Assembly: GCA_048498995.1 (NCBI GenBank) | Contig: JBEHWX010000177.1 | Coordinates: 1-5,617 of the forward strand | Origin: JBEHWX01 sp048498995 | GTDB taxonomy: Bacteria > Bacteroidota > Ignavibacteria > OLB7 | Reading direction: 5' to 3' | Length of the DNA: 5,617 nucleotides | In this document: positions 1-5,617 of the stretch, in pieces | Position numbering within the stretch: position 1 is the stretch's first letter | Layout of the letters: every line of letters starts with the position of its first letter | Notes under the pieces: model-generated | Told to the model about the DNA's origin: nothing | Seen by the model: only the letters and a program-made list of their open reading frames with translations | Database searches by the model: none | Made by a program: the position numbers and the translations under genes

Positions 1-8
1 CGCGCGCG

Positions 9-69
9 GAACGATCACGAGGCATCCGAGGAAGGTGGCGAGGTGAAGAGCCAGGGAAGGTCGAGCACC
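9..69 (-). pseudogene. Detached 3' fragment of the response-regulator gene (distal copy)
   Basis: Read on the minus strand from 68, this segment encodes VLDLPWLFTSPPSSDAS and then TGA at 17-15, identical to the last 17 residues of the intact regulator ending at 313. The rest of a receiver domain (phosphoacceptor Asp, KP motif) is absent; the sequence upstream of it is the AT-rich heptamer block. It is a partial duplicate, not a working gene. It could be a product of tandem duplication or the residue of a deleted paralogue; the sequence alone does not decide. Confidence 0.55.
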
Positions 70-89
70 GAAGGGAATTTTGAATTCAG

Positions 90-103
90 AATGATGAACG
101 ATG
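90..103. repeat. AATGATG heptamer tract, two units (second AACGATG)
   Basis: Two consecutive 7-bp units, the second with one substitution, sit just after a TGAATTCAG sequence in the AT-rich part of the first complete array unit. The equivalent tract in the next unit has four units. Confidence 0.75.
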
Positions 104-130
104 AAATCACTACGGTCCAGGCAGGGGGCT

Positions 131-147
131 GCGCGACGCCCTCGCGC
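131..147 (-). terminator. GC hairpin downstream of the middle gene-end copy's neighbour; terminator-like, no U-tract
   Basis: GCGCGA (131-136) pairs with TCGCGC (142-147) around the 5-nt loop CGCCC. It lies just past the stop of the copy at 151-211 in the minus direction, exactly as the hairpin at 287-303 lies past the real gene. No run of T follows on the minus strand, so intrinsic termination is uncertain; it may be a 3'-end stabiliser or simply GC-rich spacer. Confidence 0.3.
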
Positions 148-150
148 GCG

Positions 151-211
151 GAGCGATCATCAGGCATCCGAGGAAGGTGGCGAGGTGAAGAGCCAGGGAA
201 GGTCGAGCACC
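151..211 (-). pseudogene. Detached 3' fragment of the response-regulator gene (middle copy)
   Basis: Read on the minus strand from 210, this encodes VLDLPWLFTSPPSSDA followed by two TGA stops (162-160 and 159-157), so it ends one residue earlier than the intact gene. Within the peptide, the differences from the intact copy (TCG for TCT, CCA for CCC) are synonymous. As in the distal copy, no receiver core precedes it. Spacer and heptamer block replace the body of the gene. Confidence 0.55.
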
Positions 212-231
212 GAAGAGAATTTTGAATTCAG

Positions 232-263
<32 letters not shown>

Positions 264-286
264 CACTGCCGACCAGGTGGTGGGCT

Positions 287-303
287 GCGCGACGCCCTCG
301 CGC
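287..303 (-). terminator. GC hairpin just after the response-regulator stop; possible terminator
   Basis: GCGCGA (287-292) and TCGCGC (298-303) form a 6-bp stem with loop CGCCC, 9 nt beyond the stop codon of the regulator in the direction of transcription. There is no U-tract directly after it; the AT-rich heptamer block follows about 30 nt later. The position suits an end-of-operon structure for the kinase-regulator pair, but terminator function is an inference. Confidence 0.35.
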
Positions 304-312
304 GCGGAACGA

Positions 313-756
313 TCATGAGGCATCCGAGGAAGGGGGAGAGGTGAAGAGCCAGGGAAGGTCGAGCACCATCATCAGATCGAGCACGGTATCGAACGCGGCC
401 GGCTTGATCAGATAGAAATCGATGCCGAGATCGAACGCGCGGGCCAGATCCTCCTCATCCTTGGAGGAGGTGAGCACCGCCACCGACAGCTCTCGCAGGT
501 GGTCGTCCGCTCTGATCCACGACAGGAGCTCGAGCCCGGAGAGGCGCGGGAGCTTCAGATCGAGCAGGACCAGCATCGGCAGCGGATGGCGCTCGCGATC
601 GGCATAGACGCCACGTCCGGCCAGGTAATCGCGTGCTTCCTCCCCATCGGTCACCGTCAGGACCGGGTTGGCCAGACGGGCCTTGGCAAGGGCCCGCTCG
701 ACGAGAAAGAGGTGGTCGGGATCATCCTCGACCAGGAGTATCAGATGTTGCCGCAC
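313..756 (-). CDS. Single-domain response regulator, Rcp1-like (147 aa)
   Basis: This is a receiver-only response regulator, a cytoplasmic protein that takes a phosphoryl group from a histidine kinase and acts by protein-protein contact because no output domain follows. Visible receiver landmarks are the acidic pair D11-D12 (VEDDPDH), the phosphoacceptor D66 in LVLLDLKLP, the switch threonine T96 in LTSSKDEED, and K118-P119. The length, the LLDLKLP and LTSSKxEED motifs and the C-terminal PWLFTSPP (compare the YWLxLNEPP ending I recall from the family) fit Rcp1-type regulators that partner phytochrome-like kinases. The start is the GTG at 756: it gives the normal short N-terminus, and upstream codons overlap the end of the kinase gene. 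There is no clear Shine-Dalgarno sequence, so translation may be coupled to the kinase, whose stop lies 16 nt upstream. The last 17 codons and stop are the part repeated in the downstream array. Confidence 0.93.
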   Translation of the reverse strand: MRQHLILLVEDDPDHLFLVERALAKARLANPVLTVTDGEEARDYLAGRGVYADRERHPLPMLVLLDLKLPRLSGLELLSWIRADDHLRELSVAVLTSSKDEEDLARAFDLGIDFYLIKPAAFDTVLDLMMVLDLPWLFTSPPSSDAS

Positions 757-772
757 GTCGATTGAAAGTGTA

Positions 773-2257
773 TCAGCCAGCCATGGGGAGCTCGACCCAG
801 AATCTGCTCCCCTCCCCCGGCGTCGACTCCACGTCGGTCGATCCTCCCATCCGCTCGGCTCCCCGGCGCACGATCGCCAGGCCGATGCCGGTGCCGGAGT
901 ATCCACCTCCGGCGTGCAGCCGCTCGAAGACGCCGAAGATCCGCTCCCGATGCTCCGGGGCAATGCCGATTCCGTTATCCTCCACCCAGAGACGCAGCAT
1001 CCGGCCACGAGGCTCCGCGCGGATCACGATCCGCGGAACGGCGCCCGAAGGTACGAACTTGATCGCGTTGGAGAGGAGGTTGGCGATGATCTGCTGCAGC
1101 GTGGCGGCGTGGGCGATCACCGCCGGCATCGGGCGCTCCACGCGAGTCTCCGCGCCGGTTGCCGCCATCTGCGCCGAGGCCTGCGCCAGCGCCTCGTCGA
1201 CCACCTTCTCCAGCTCGACCGGCTCGAGCACCAGCTCGGTCCGATGGACCTGGCTGTAGCCGAGCAGATCCTGCGTCATCCGATCCATCCGCGCCGAGGC
1301 GGCCGAGATGCGCGAGGCATATTCCCGCGCCTCCGGGGTCATGGTCTCCCCGCAATCGTCCAGCAACGCCTGGGCAAGCCCCTGCAGCGAGGTGAGCGGC
1401 GCGCGCAGATCGTGGGCGATCGAATAGGTGAACGCCCTCAGCTCCCCGTTGGCCTCCTCGAGCTCCCGCGTTCTCTCCTCCACCCGCGCCTCCAGCCGCT
1501 CGTTGAGCCGCAGGATCTCCTCCTCGGCCCGCTTCCGCTTGGTGATATCCTCGATCACCGAGATGAAATAGTCCGAACAGGTTGCCGTGGAGCGGACGAT
1601 CGAGACGGTGAGATTGATCCAGATGATCGAGCCATCGGCGCGGAAGTAGCGCTTCTCGATGCTGTAGGTGTCGGTATCTCCGGCCAGCAGTTTCCGCAGC
1701 CTCTGAAGGTCCGCCGCCAGATCGTCGGGATGGGTGATCTCCTGGAAGGAGCGGCGGAGCAGCTCCTCGCGCGTATAGCCGAGCATGTCGCACAGCGGCT
1801 GGTTCACGCGAAGGAAGCGTCCGTCGGTGCCGACATGCGCCAGGCCGACCGCGGCGTGCTCGAAGGTGTTCTTGAACAGCTCGCGGCTTCGTCCCAGCTC
1901 GATCGCCTCGGCCTCGCTCCGGCGGCGCGCGCGATGGAGCGCCGAGATGAACAGGCTTACCGTGAGCGTCTCGGCGGCGAACGTGACCAGACGGAGCAGG
2001 CTCACGTGGTCGAGATGGAGCGAGTTCAGATTCGGAAGAAAGAAGTAGGCGGTGCCGAGCGAGGCCAGCGTGATGGCCAGGATCGCGGGGCCGAGCCCAC
2101 CGTACAGCGCGGTGACGGTGACCGCGGCGAAGAGGAGGAGAAACGGCCGCTCGATGCCGAACCATCCGCCGACGATCAGTTTGGTCGTCAGCGCCAGCGA
2201 TACCAGTATCACCGCGAGTCCGTAGCGAGCGAGGAACGATCGATTCGAAAGGTACAT
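773..2257 (-). CDS. Membrane sensor histidine kinase, DUF4118-PAS-HisKA-HATPase (494 aa)
   Basis: This inner-membrane sensor autophosphorylates on histidine and should pass phosphate to the regulator encoded 16 nt downstream. Residues about 10-106 hold four hydrophobic segments separated by short loops, typical of the KdpD-like DUF4118 region. A PAS domain with PAC tail follows at about 126-243 (GRFLRVNQPLCDMLGYTREEL, split here as GRFLRVNQ...MLGY; ending VIEDITKRK). A charged coiled-coil linker spans 244-274. HisKA carries the phosphoacceptor H282 in SIAHDLRAPLTSLQG. The ATPase domain shows the N-box (N393, N397), G1 DNGIGI (427-432), F-box FGVFERLH (441-448) and G2 GTGIGLA (455-461), so all catalytic boxes are present. 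The FTYSIAHDLRAPL sequence resembles phytochrome-like kinases, matching an Rcp1-like partner. The ATG at 2257 gives a complete first helix; a GGGGAGAG run lies rather far (14 nt) upstream. The PAS ligand cannot be told. Confidence 0.95.
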   Translation of the reverse strand: MYLSNRSFLARYGLAVILVSLALTTKLIVGGWFGIERPFLLLFAAVTVTALYGGLGPAILAITLASLGTAYFFLPNLNSLHLDHVSLLRLVTFAAETLTVSLFISALHRARRRSEAEAIELGRSRELFKNTFEHAAVGLAHVGTDGRFLRVNQPLCDMLGYTREELLRRSFQEITHPDDLAADLQRLRKLLAGDTDTYSIEKRYFRADGSIIWINLTVSIVRSTATCSDYFISVIEDITKRKRAEEEILRLNERLEARVEERTRELEEANGELRAFTYSIAHDLRAPLTSLQGLAQALLDDCGETMTPEAREYASRISAASARMDRMTQDLLGYSQVHRTELVLEPVELEKVVDEALAQASAQMAATGAETRVERPMPAVIAHAATLQQIIANLLSNAIKFVPSGAVPRIVIRAEPRGRMLRLWVEDNGIGIAPEHRERIFGVFERLHAGGGYSGTGIGLAIVRRGAERMGGSTDVESTPGEGSRFWVELPMAG

Positions 2258-2327
2258 GAGGTATCGGAATTCTCTCCCCTTCCGGCGAGTCCGGCCGAAG
2301 GCCGCGCCGCGGCGTTACGCGCCGGGA

Positions 2328-3140
2328 TCAGGGAGCGGCCCCGGTGCGTGGCATCCGGTCGAGGAGATTCATGATCCTGCCGAGACAGCGGGCCAGATCG
2401 GCATCCAGCTCGGCCGGAGAGAAACGAAGCACCATCCAGGCGTCGACGGCCGGCTCCTCCGGCGAGGCTCCGCCGCGCCCATCGCCGTCGCGCCCATCGC
2501 CGTCGCGCCCATCGCCGTCGGGCGCATCCCCGTCACGAGGCTCGGAGATCGAGGCATCGCCGCAGAGAACGCCGAGCGCGCACCCGTCGCGATAGATGGC
2601 GAAGTCGACTTCGACGACGGTGTCACGCACCGTCATCAGCACGCGGCGCTCGGCATCGAGCCCGCGGAGGGTTTCCCAGAGCTCTTCCTCGCGGGGGGAG
2701 CCGAGGAACAGATCGTCGATGCGGGTGGCCGAGAGGAGCCGCCGCCGGCTCGTCCGGAGGAACGTGATGCGTCGCGGGCGCGGCGCCACGACCGGCGCCG
2801 GAAGCCGTTCGACGCGGCCGATGCGGATCAGCCGGTACGGTTCGTCGGCCGCCGGATGCTCCGGCTCCTCCGGCAGGAGCTCGCGGCGGGTGAGCGTGGA
2901 GATATCCTCCACCTCTCCCCAGAGCTCGATGGCGCCGGGAAGGCCGGCCGAGATGCCGGCGGTCTGATACAGGGCGAGGGCGCTGATCTCCCGGAGCGAC
3001 TCGCGACGAAGCGAGCGTCCGAGGGCCCGCTCGGGAATGCGGTACCAGCGGTCGCGCGTGAAGCGCTCGAGATCGAGGTCGTTGTTGACGACCGCCACCA
3101 GGCAGTCGCGGGGTGAGGGATCCGGTCCGATACGGTTCAT
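2328..3140 (-). CDS. DUF559/Vsr-like endonuclease-fold protein, probably degenerate (270 aa)
   Basis: The C-terminal part matches the pattern of DUF559-type (very-short-patch-repair-like) endonuclease domains as I recall them: EEELWETLRG (151-160), an alternating beta strand VEVDFAIY (176-183) with the metal-binding-type D179, then a strand ALGVLCGD, and WMVLRFSPAEL (235-245) followed by a helix ending MNLLDRM. The N-terminal ~140 residues (AVVNNDLDLERF, RWYRIPERA, then WGEVEDI and ELLPEEPEHP) resemble a companion domain seen in proteins of this type; its function is unknown to me. The family's acidic E-x-D-G/His catalytic stretch is missing. Between GD (193-195) and W235 there is an Asp/Gly/Arg repeat instead, so nuclease activity is doubtful. 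The start ATG at 3140 has GGAG 7 nt upstream. The gene lies 233 nt after the lipoprotein gene and 70 nt before the kinase gene; it may share a transcript with the latter. The family assignment is from memory of motifs and is moderate. Confidence 0.75.
   Translation of the reverse strand: MNRIGPDPSPRDCLVAVVNNDLDLERFTRDRWYRIPERALGRSLRRESLREISALALYQTAGISAGLPGAIELWGEVEDISTLTRRELLPEEPEHPAADEPYRLIRIGRVERLPAPVVAPRPRRITFLRTSRRRLLSATRIDDLFLGSPREEELWETLRGLDAERRVLMTVRDTVVEVDFAIYRDGCALGVLCGDASISEPRDGDAPDGDGRDGDGRDGDGRGGASPEEPAVDAWMVLRFSPAELDADLARCLGRIMNLLDRMPRTGAAP
2476..2535 (-). repeat. 15-bp tandem repeat encoding DGDGR pentapeptides
   Basis: Three identical 15-bp units CGCCCATCGCCGTCG at 2476-2490, 2491-2505 and 2506-2520 are followed by a degenerate fourth at 2521-2535. 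On the coding strand they give DGDGR repeats (about residues 202-222 of the nuclease-like protein). Unit length is a multiple of three, so gain or loss of units keeps the frame. Confidence 0.92.
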
Positions 3141-3147
3141 GGTGGTA

Positions 3148-3151
3148 CTCC
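3148..3151 (-). promoter_or_regulatory. Shine-Dalgarno GGAG for the nuclease-like gene
   Basis: On the minus strand, GGAG stands 7 nt before the ATG at 3140 (GGAGTACCACCATG). It is the clearest ribosome-binding site in the window and fixes the start of this gene against the longer open frame that runs on upstream through the intergenic region and across the lipoprotein gene. Confidence 0.6.
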
Positions 3152-3292
3152 GTACATCGGAAGGTCGGCGATCCGCGCTCTGGACCTCAGAAGCCGGCAA
3201 TGGGATTCGCCGGCGGCGCGGGCCGCCACAGATTGTGGAATAGTGTGTGGCGCTTCCTCCGCAAGCAACGAAAGTGCCCGGAGATATGCAAC

Positions 3293-3322
3293 GAGGGCGA
3301 AGCGCCGAGGCGCTTCGCCCTC
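3293..3322 (-). terminator. Perfect 14-bp inverted repeat after the lipoprotein gene; likely terminator hairpin
   Basis: GAGGGCGAAGCGCC (3293-3306) is the exact reverse complement of GGCGCTTCGCCCTC (3309-3322), leaving a practical 13-bp stem with a 4-nt loop. It begins about 50 nt past the lipoprotein stop in the direction of transcription, and no gene occupies the site. There is no T-run after it on either strand, so it may terminate weakly, or serve as an RNA 3'-end stabiliser or a protein-binding palindrome. The remaining 3141-3292 intergenic stretch shows only a small CCACA-GAT-TGTGG hairpin at 3226-3238. Confidence 0.5.
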
Positions 3323-3373
3323 CGGTACGTGCTCTCTGGTATCCTCCCGGACTTCGCCCGGCGGCGGCTCCGG

Positions 3374-4102
3374 TCAGTAGTACATCCGGACCGTGATCGG
3401 CGCGATGTCCACGTTGCGCGGCTGATCCGGCGGCAGCATCATGAACCTGGCGCCGCTGATCGTGGCCACCAGCGTCCGGTTCGGCAGATCGACCTTCTCG
3501 ACCTTGAACGTCGCCTCGGCATGTCCGTGGCCGAATCCCGTTCCCTCGACCGAATCTCCCGTCGAAAGCCGGCGCATGTCGGCGCTGAAGGGGACGCGGT
3601 AGAGAATCGCCATGCCGGTCTGCTCGGTCGCCGGATCGTTCCGCAGCCGGAAGCTGGCCTTGCCTCCCACGAAGTTGAGCTGCTCGTTGATATACAGGTC
3701 GATACGGCGGACTTCCTTGGCGCCGGAGTAGAAATTGCCCGGCACCTCGAGCTGCACGTCGAGCGCGATCGACTTCGGGAACTTGTTCGGCAGCGTCGCG
3801 ACCGAGTAGAGGCGCACCGGCTGGCGAACCGTCAGGTCGAGCGTGTCGTTGGTGGGGCCGGCCTTGACGACGAAGCCGAAGTAGGGGAAGATCTGGCGCG
3901 CGGTGGAATGTCCGCACTCGAGGCAATCGTCCTGCCCCGGAGTATTGTCGTGGCCGCCGCCACCCCCTCCGGTGGTATCGGTGCCGCCGATGATCGCGGT
4001 ACTGGTACTGGGATCGATCGGAGCATCCTTGCACCCGGCCACCCCCAGCCCCACGAGGGCCAGAACGGTCAGTAGAAGGTATTTCATAGCAGTTGCTTTC
4101 AT
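3374..4102 (-). CDS. Lipoprotein of unknown function (242 aa)
   Basis: The N-terminus is a bacterial lipoprotein signal: K2 and K7, a hydrophobic stretch LLLTVLALVGLGV, and the lipobox VAGC with the lipidated cysteine at 24. The mature protein starts KDAPID and continues with a low-complexity Ser/Thr/Gly tether (GGGGGG at 45-50) and a DCLECGH segment whose C60 and C63 form a CxxC pair. The remaining ~170 residues alternate polar and hydrophobic residues in a beta-sandwich-like manner (LDLTVRQPVRLYSV, ALDVQLEVPG, ATFKVEKVDLPN, ending VRMYY); no family is recognised. With D25 absent (K follows C24), retention in the inner membrane by an Asp+2 signal is not expected, so the outer membrane is more likely. 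ATG 4102 is preferred because AGG lies 8 nt upstream; an in-frame ATG at 4087 is a possible alternative that still keeps the signal. The barrel protein gene ends 142 nt upstream on the same strand, suggesting but not proving a shared envelope role. Confidence 0.85.
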   Translation of the reverse strand: MKATAMKYLLLTVLALVGLGVAGCKDAPIDPSTSTAIIGGTDTTGGGGGGHDNTPGQDDCLECGHSTARQIFPYFGFVVKAGPTNDTLDLTVRQPVRLYSVATLPNKFPKSIALDVQLEVPGNFYSGAKEVRRIDLYINEQLNFVGGKASFRLRNDPATEQTGMAILYRVPFSADMRRLSTGDSVEGTGFGHGHAEATFKVEKVDLPNRTLVATISGARFMMLPPDQPRNVDIAPITVRMYY

Positions 4103-4244
4103 CGCACTGGCCTGGTAATCGAGCGTTGCCGGCGCGGCCGGGCATTGATCAGCTCATCCGTCGAAATGTCGTCTTCCGATACATTCCGTCGCCGATCCGG
4201 GAGAGATGAACCCGATATCAGGAACGGATGACCGGCCTCCGGCC

Positions 4245-5617
4245 TCACAGACCGAGCTCCACTCCCATCGTCACGCCGAAGCGGCCGGTCAGCTGACGCT
4301 GGCCGTTGGTCAGGTAGACCATCGAGGAGGCCTCGATGGCGAGGTTCCAGCTGAGCGGTCCGGCCAGATCCCACTGCGCGCCGAGCCTGGTGCGCAGCAG
4401 CGGTCCGACCGAGGTGAGCCCGCCGGTGGCCTGAAGGAACGGATGGAGATCGAGCTGCTCGAACATCCGCTCGCCGGTATACCGGAGGGCGAGCCCTCCC
4501 CAGAAGAATTTCGGCTGCTGCTCGATCCGGAGCGTGTCGCCGGCCGAGCGGTTGAGCGTCTGCGCGTAGCGATCCCATCCCATCTCGGCGCCCACCCGGA
4601 GGTTGCGCGCAAGGCTGACATAGCCGCCGAAGGCCACATCCTCGGTCAGGAACTTCTCGAAGGTCGGCACGCGCACCTCGCGCGCCCGGTTCTGCTGCAG
4701 CGACCAGGACTGATGCTTCCGCACCTCCAGGGCCACCACCGGCTCGCGCTCCTCGTCCAGATCGGCGAACATCTCGCCGCCGGCAAGCGGGGCGCGCATG
4801 CTCAGAAGATCCGTCCCGAGCGCCGTGGAGACCGCCGTCGATCCGGCGCGGAGATGCGCCGGCATGATCGCCGCGATCTCGGCCGGCGTGCTGTCCGGCG
4901 CGGCCACCTGCTCGACCGGCTGCCGCGCCGTCGGCTGCTGCTGCAATGCCGGCTGCTGCAGTGCCGGCTGCTGAACCGTCGACGGCTGCATCGCGGGCTG
5001 CTGGGCACTGGCCTGCTGGGCGCTGGGCTGCTGCGTGGCCGGGGGCTGAAGCTCGGAGCGATCGGCCAGGCTGGTCTGGCGCGGAGTGGCCGGCGGCGTC
5101 ACGATCGAGCCGCGATTTCCTGAGACGCTCCGGCGGCTCCCCTCTCCGGCCGGGGGCGCCAGCCGCGGCGCGTCCGAGGAGGCGCCGGCATCGGCGACCG
5201 ACGGTGCGGCCGACGGGGCGACCGACGGGGCGACCGACGGGGCGACCGACGGGGCGGTTGACGAGGCGGTTGACGAGGCGGCCTGCTCGGCCGGATTCCC
5301 CTGACTCGACGGACTCTGCCGCGACGTGGCAATCCCGTCACCCGACATGCGCCGCTCGACGCGGGTGGTCCCGGCATCGTTGGAGGAGTCCAGGGCGCGC
5401 GAGCCGAAGAAGACCGCGCCGCCGGCCAGAACGGCGCCGGCAACGAAAGCGGTGACGGTGGACCAGACCCCCTTGGTGGCGAGCGTGCGGGCCAGCCACC
5501 CTCCGGTGGCCACCCCTCCGCTCCCTCCGGCCGCGCCGGTGAGCACCTCGCCGGCCAGCCCGGCCAGGCCGAGGCCGCCGAGCAGGGAGCGCTCGAGGTG
5601 CGCCGGGGGGGCGAATG
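4245..5617 (-). CDS. Membrane-anchored protein with Pro/Gln-rich linker and C-terminal beta-barrel-like domain, 5' end outside window
   Basis: The frame is open from the right edge (first full codon 5615-5613) to the stop at 4245, 456 codons, so the true start is probably outside; a GTG at 5546 is only an internal candidate. Using residues counted from that edge: a short helix-prone PPAHLERSLLGGLGLAGL resembling the juxtamembrane part of anti-sigma-like proteins (1-20), one transmembrane helix about 52-71 (STVTAFVAGAVLAGGAVFFG), a long disordered linker 76-270 with Ala/Pro/Ser repeats then Gln-rich repeats, and a C-terminal domain about 288-456 of alternating strands (FGGYVSLARNLRVGAEMGW, FFWGGLALRYTG, HPFLQATGG, TRLGAQWDLAG, WNLAIEASS, GRFGVTMGVELGL) typical of an outer-membrane beta-barrel. 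The final residue is Leu, not the usual aromatic. A comparable order (cytoplasmic anti-sigma-like part, helix, linker, barrel) is known to me from Bacteroidota proteins encoded beside ECF sigma factors; whether that applies here depends on the missing N-terminus. No specific function can be named. Confidence 0.8.
   Translation of the reverse strand, partial: FAPPAHLERSLLGGLGLAGLAGEVLTGAAGGSGGVATGGWLARTLATKGVWSTVTAFVAGAVLAGGAVFFGSRALDSSNDAGTTRVERRMSGDGIATSRQSPSSQGNPAEQAASSTASSTAPSVAPSVAPSVAPSAAPSVADAGASSDAPRLAPPAGEGSRRSVSGNRGSIVTPPATPRQTSLADRSELQPPATQQPSAQQASAQQPAMQPSTVQQPALQQPALQQQPTARQPVEQVAAPDSTPAEIAAIMPAHLRAGSTAVSTALGTDLLSMRAPLAGGEMFADLDEEREPVVALEVRKHQSWSLQQNRAREVRVPTFEKFLTEDVAFGGYVSLARNLRVGAEMGWDRYAQTLNRSAGDTLRIEQQPKFFWGGLALRYTGERMFEQLDLHPFLQATGGLTSVGPLLRTRLGAQWDLAGPLSWNLAIEASSMVYLTNGQRQLTGRFGVTMGVELGL
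4908..5048 (-). repeat. Gln-rich imperfect repeats in the linker of the barrel protein
   Basis: This segment encodes about 47 residues of QQPA/QQPS/QQAS-type units. Some are near-exact at DNA level: the 15-bp unit at 4944-4958 (CAATGCCGGCTGCTG) recurs with one change at 4959-4973 (CAGTGCCGGCTGCTG). It probably forms an unstructured spacer between the membrane helix and the barrel-like domain. Confidence 0.7.
5194..5277 (-). repeat. 12-bp tandem repeat, seven units, encoding APSV-type tetrapeptides
   Basis: Seven consecutive 12-bp units run from 5194 to 5277. Three are identical (GCGACCGACGGG), two carry one change, and the last two share a variant, GCGGTTGACGAG. Read on the minus strand they encode ASST, then APSV/APSA repeats in the linker of the barrel protein. 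The unit is a whole number of codons, so copy changes alter linker length without shifting frame. Confidence 0.9.

Noticed and set aside
43..225. Small plus-strand gene of 60 codons
   Set aside because: It runs through the tandem array and its translation only reflects the repeat; there is no ribosome-binding site or recognisable product.
313..1008. A 231-codon form of the response regulator starting inside the kinase gene
   Set aside because: The extra N-terminal residues are an out-of-frame reading of the kinase ATPase domain; receiver homology begins right after the GTG at 756.
2292..2304. Small hairpin CGGCC-GAA-GGCCG between the nuclease-like and kinase genes
   Set aside because: A 5-bp stem in GC-rich DNA without a T-run is too weak to call a terminator.
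668..2374. Long plus-strand open frame (568 codons)
   Set aside because: It is antisense to the histidine kinase, whose domains and catalytic motifs are intact on the minus strand; long antisense frames are expected in GC-rich genes.
3240..3268. Possible minus-strand promoter: TTGCTT, 17-bp gap, CACTAT
   Set aside because: Each hexamer matches only three of six consensus positions, which is close to chance.
4129..4141. Hairpin CCGGC-GCG-GCCGG upstream of the lipoprotein gene
   Set aside because: It is short and typical of the base composition; nothing else supports a regulatory role.
2328..4145. A single 605-codon minus-strand protein covering both the nuclease-like and lipoprotein regions
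   Set aside because: Upstream of 3140 the translation is low-complexity Arg/Gly-rich text and out of frame with the lipoprotein. A Shine-Dalgarno sequence and ATG at 3140 mark the real start.
4245..5546. GTG at 5546 as the true start of the barrel protein
   Set aside because: The same frame stays open to the window edge with protein-like sequence (PPAHLERSLLGGLGLAG), and no ribosome-binding site precedes the GTG.

Overview
The window is GC-rich throughout except for a short AT-rich, repeat-bearing patch near the left edge. All five recognisable genes lie on the minus strand, so the locus reads from right to left. An outer-membrane-type beta-barrel protein, a lipoprotein with a clear lipobox and a sensor kinase with a DUF4118 membrane domain point to a Gram-negative (diderm) bacterium. 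Base composition, low-complexity linkers and the mix of genes would fit a group such as Gemmatimonadota or another environmental high-GC lineage. That assignment is a guess from style; no phylogenetic marker is present.

Layout in the direction of transcription: (1) 5617-4245, a large membrane protein whose 5' end lies outside the window. It has one transmembrane helix, a long Ser/Ala/Pro- and Gln-rich linker containing a 12-bp tandem repeat, and a C-terminal beta-rich, barrel-like domain. (2) 4102-3374, a lipoprotein of unknown function, followed by a strong perfect hairpin at 3293-3322. (3) 3140-2328, a protein resembling the DUF559/Vsr-like endonuclease-fold family. The part of its C-terminal domain that should carry the catalytic residues is replaced by an acidic Gly/Asp/Arg insert encoded by a 15-bp tandem repeat. 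(4) 2257-773, a DUF4118-PAS-HisKA-HATPase sensor histidine kinase. (5) 756-313, a single-domain response regulator of the Rcp1-like type, 16 nt downstream of the kinase and surely its partner. (6) 367-1, a tandem array.

The left-edge array is the most informative structure. Each unit contains a copy of the last 17-18 codons of the response-regulator gene including its stop, then a GC hairpin, a spacer, and an AT-rich block with AATGATG heptamers. The copy nearest the kinase is the real gene end. The two further copies are detached 3' fragments that still read the same peptide. The two complete periods are 142 and 156 bp, and the 14-bp difference is exactly two heptamers.

Functionally, the kinase and regulator form a two-component pair whose output must be a protein-protein interaction, because the regulator has no DNA-binding domain. 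The lipoprotein and barrel protein are probably envelope components. The nuclease-like gene has no obvious link to either group. Three separate tandem-repeat systems (unit lengths 7/142-156, 15 and 12 bp) within 5.6 kb suggest a locus prone to slippage. I see no convincing new multi-gene system; the notable items are the duplicated gene end, the degenerate nuclease-like protein and the membrane-helix/barrel fusion.
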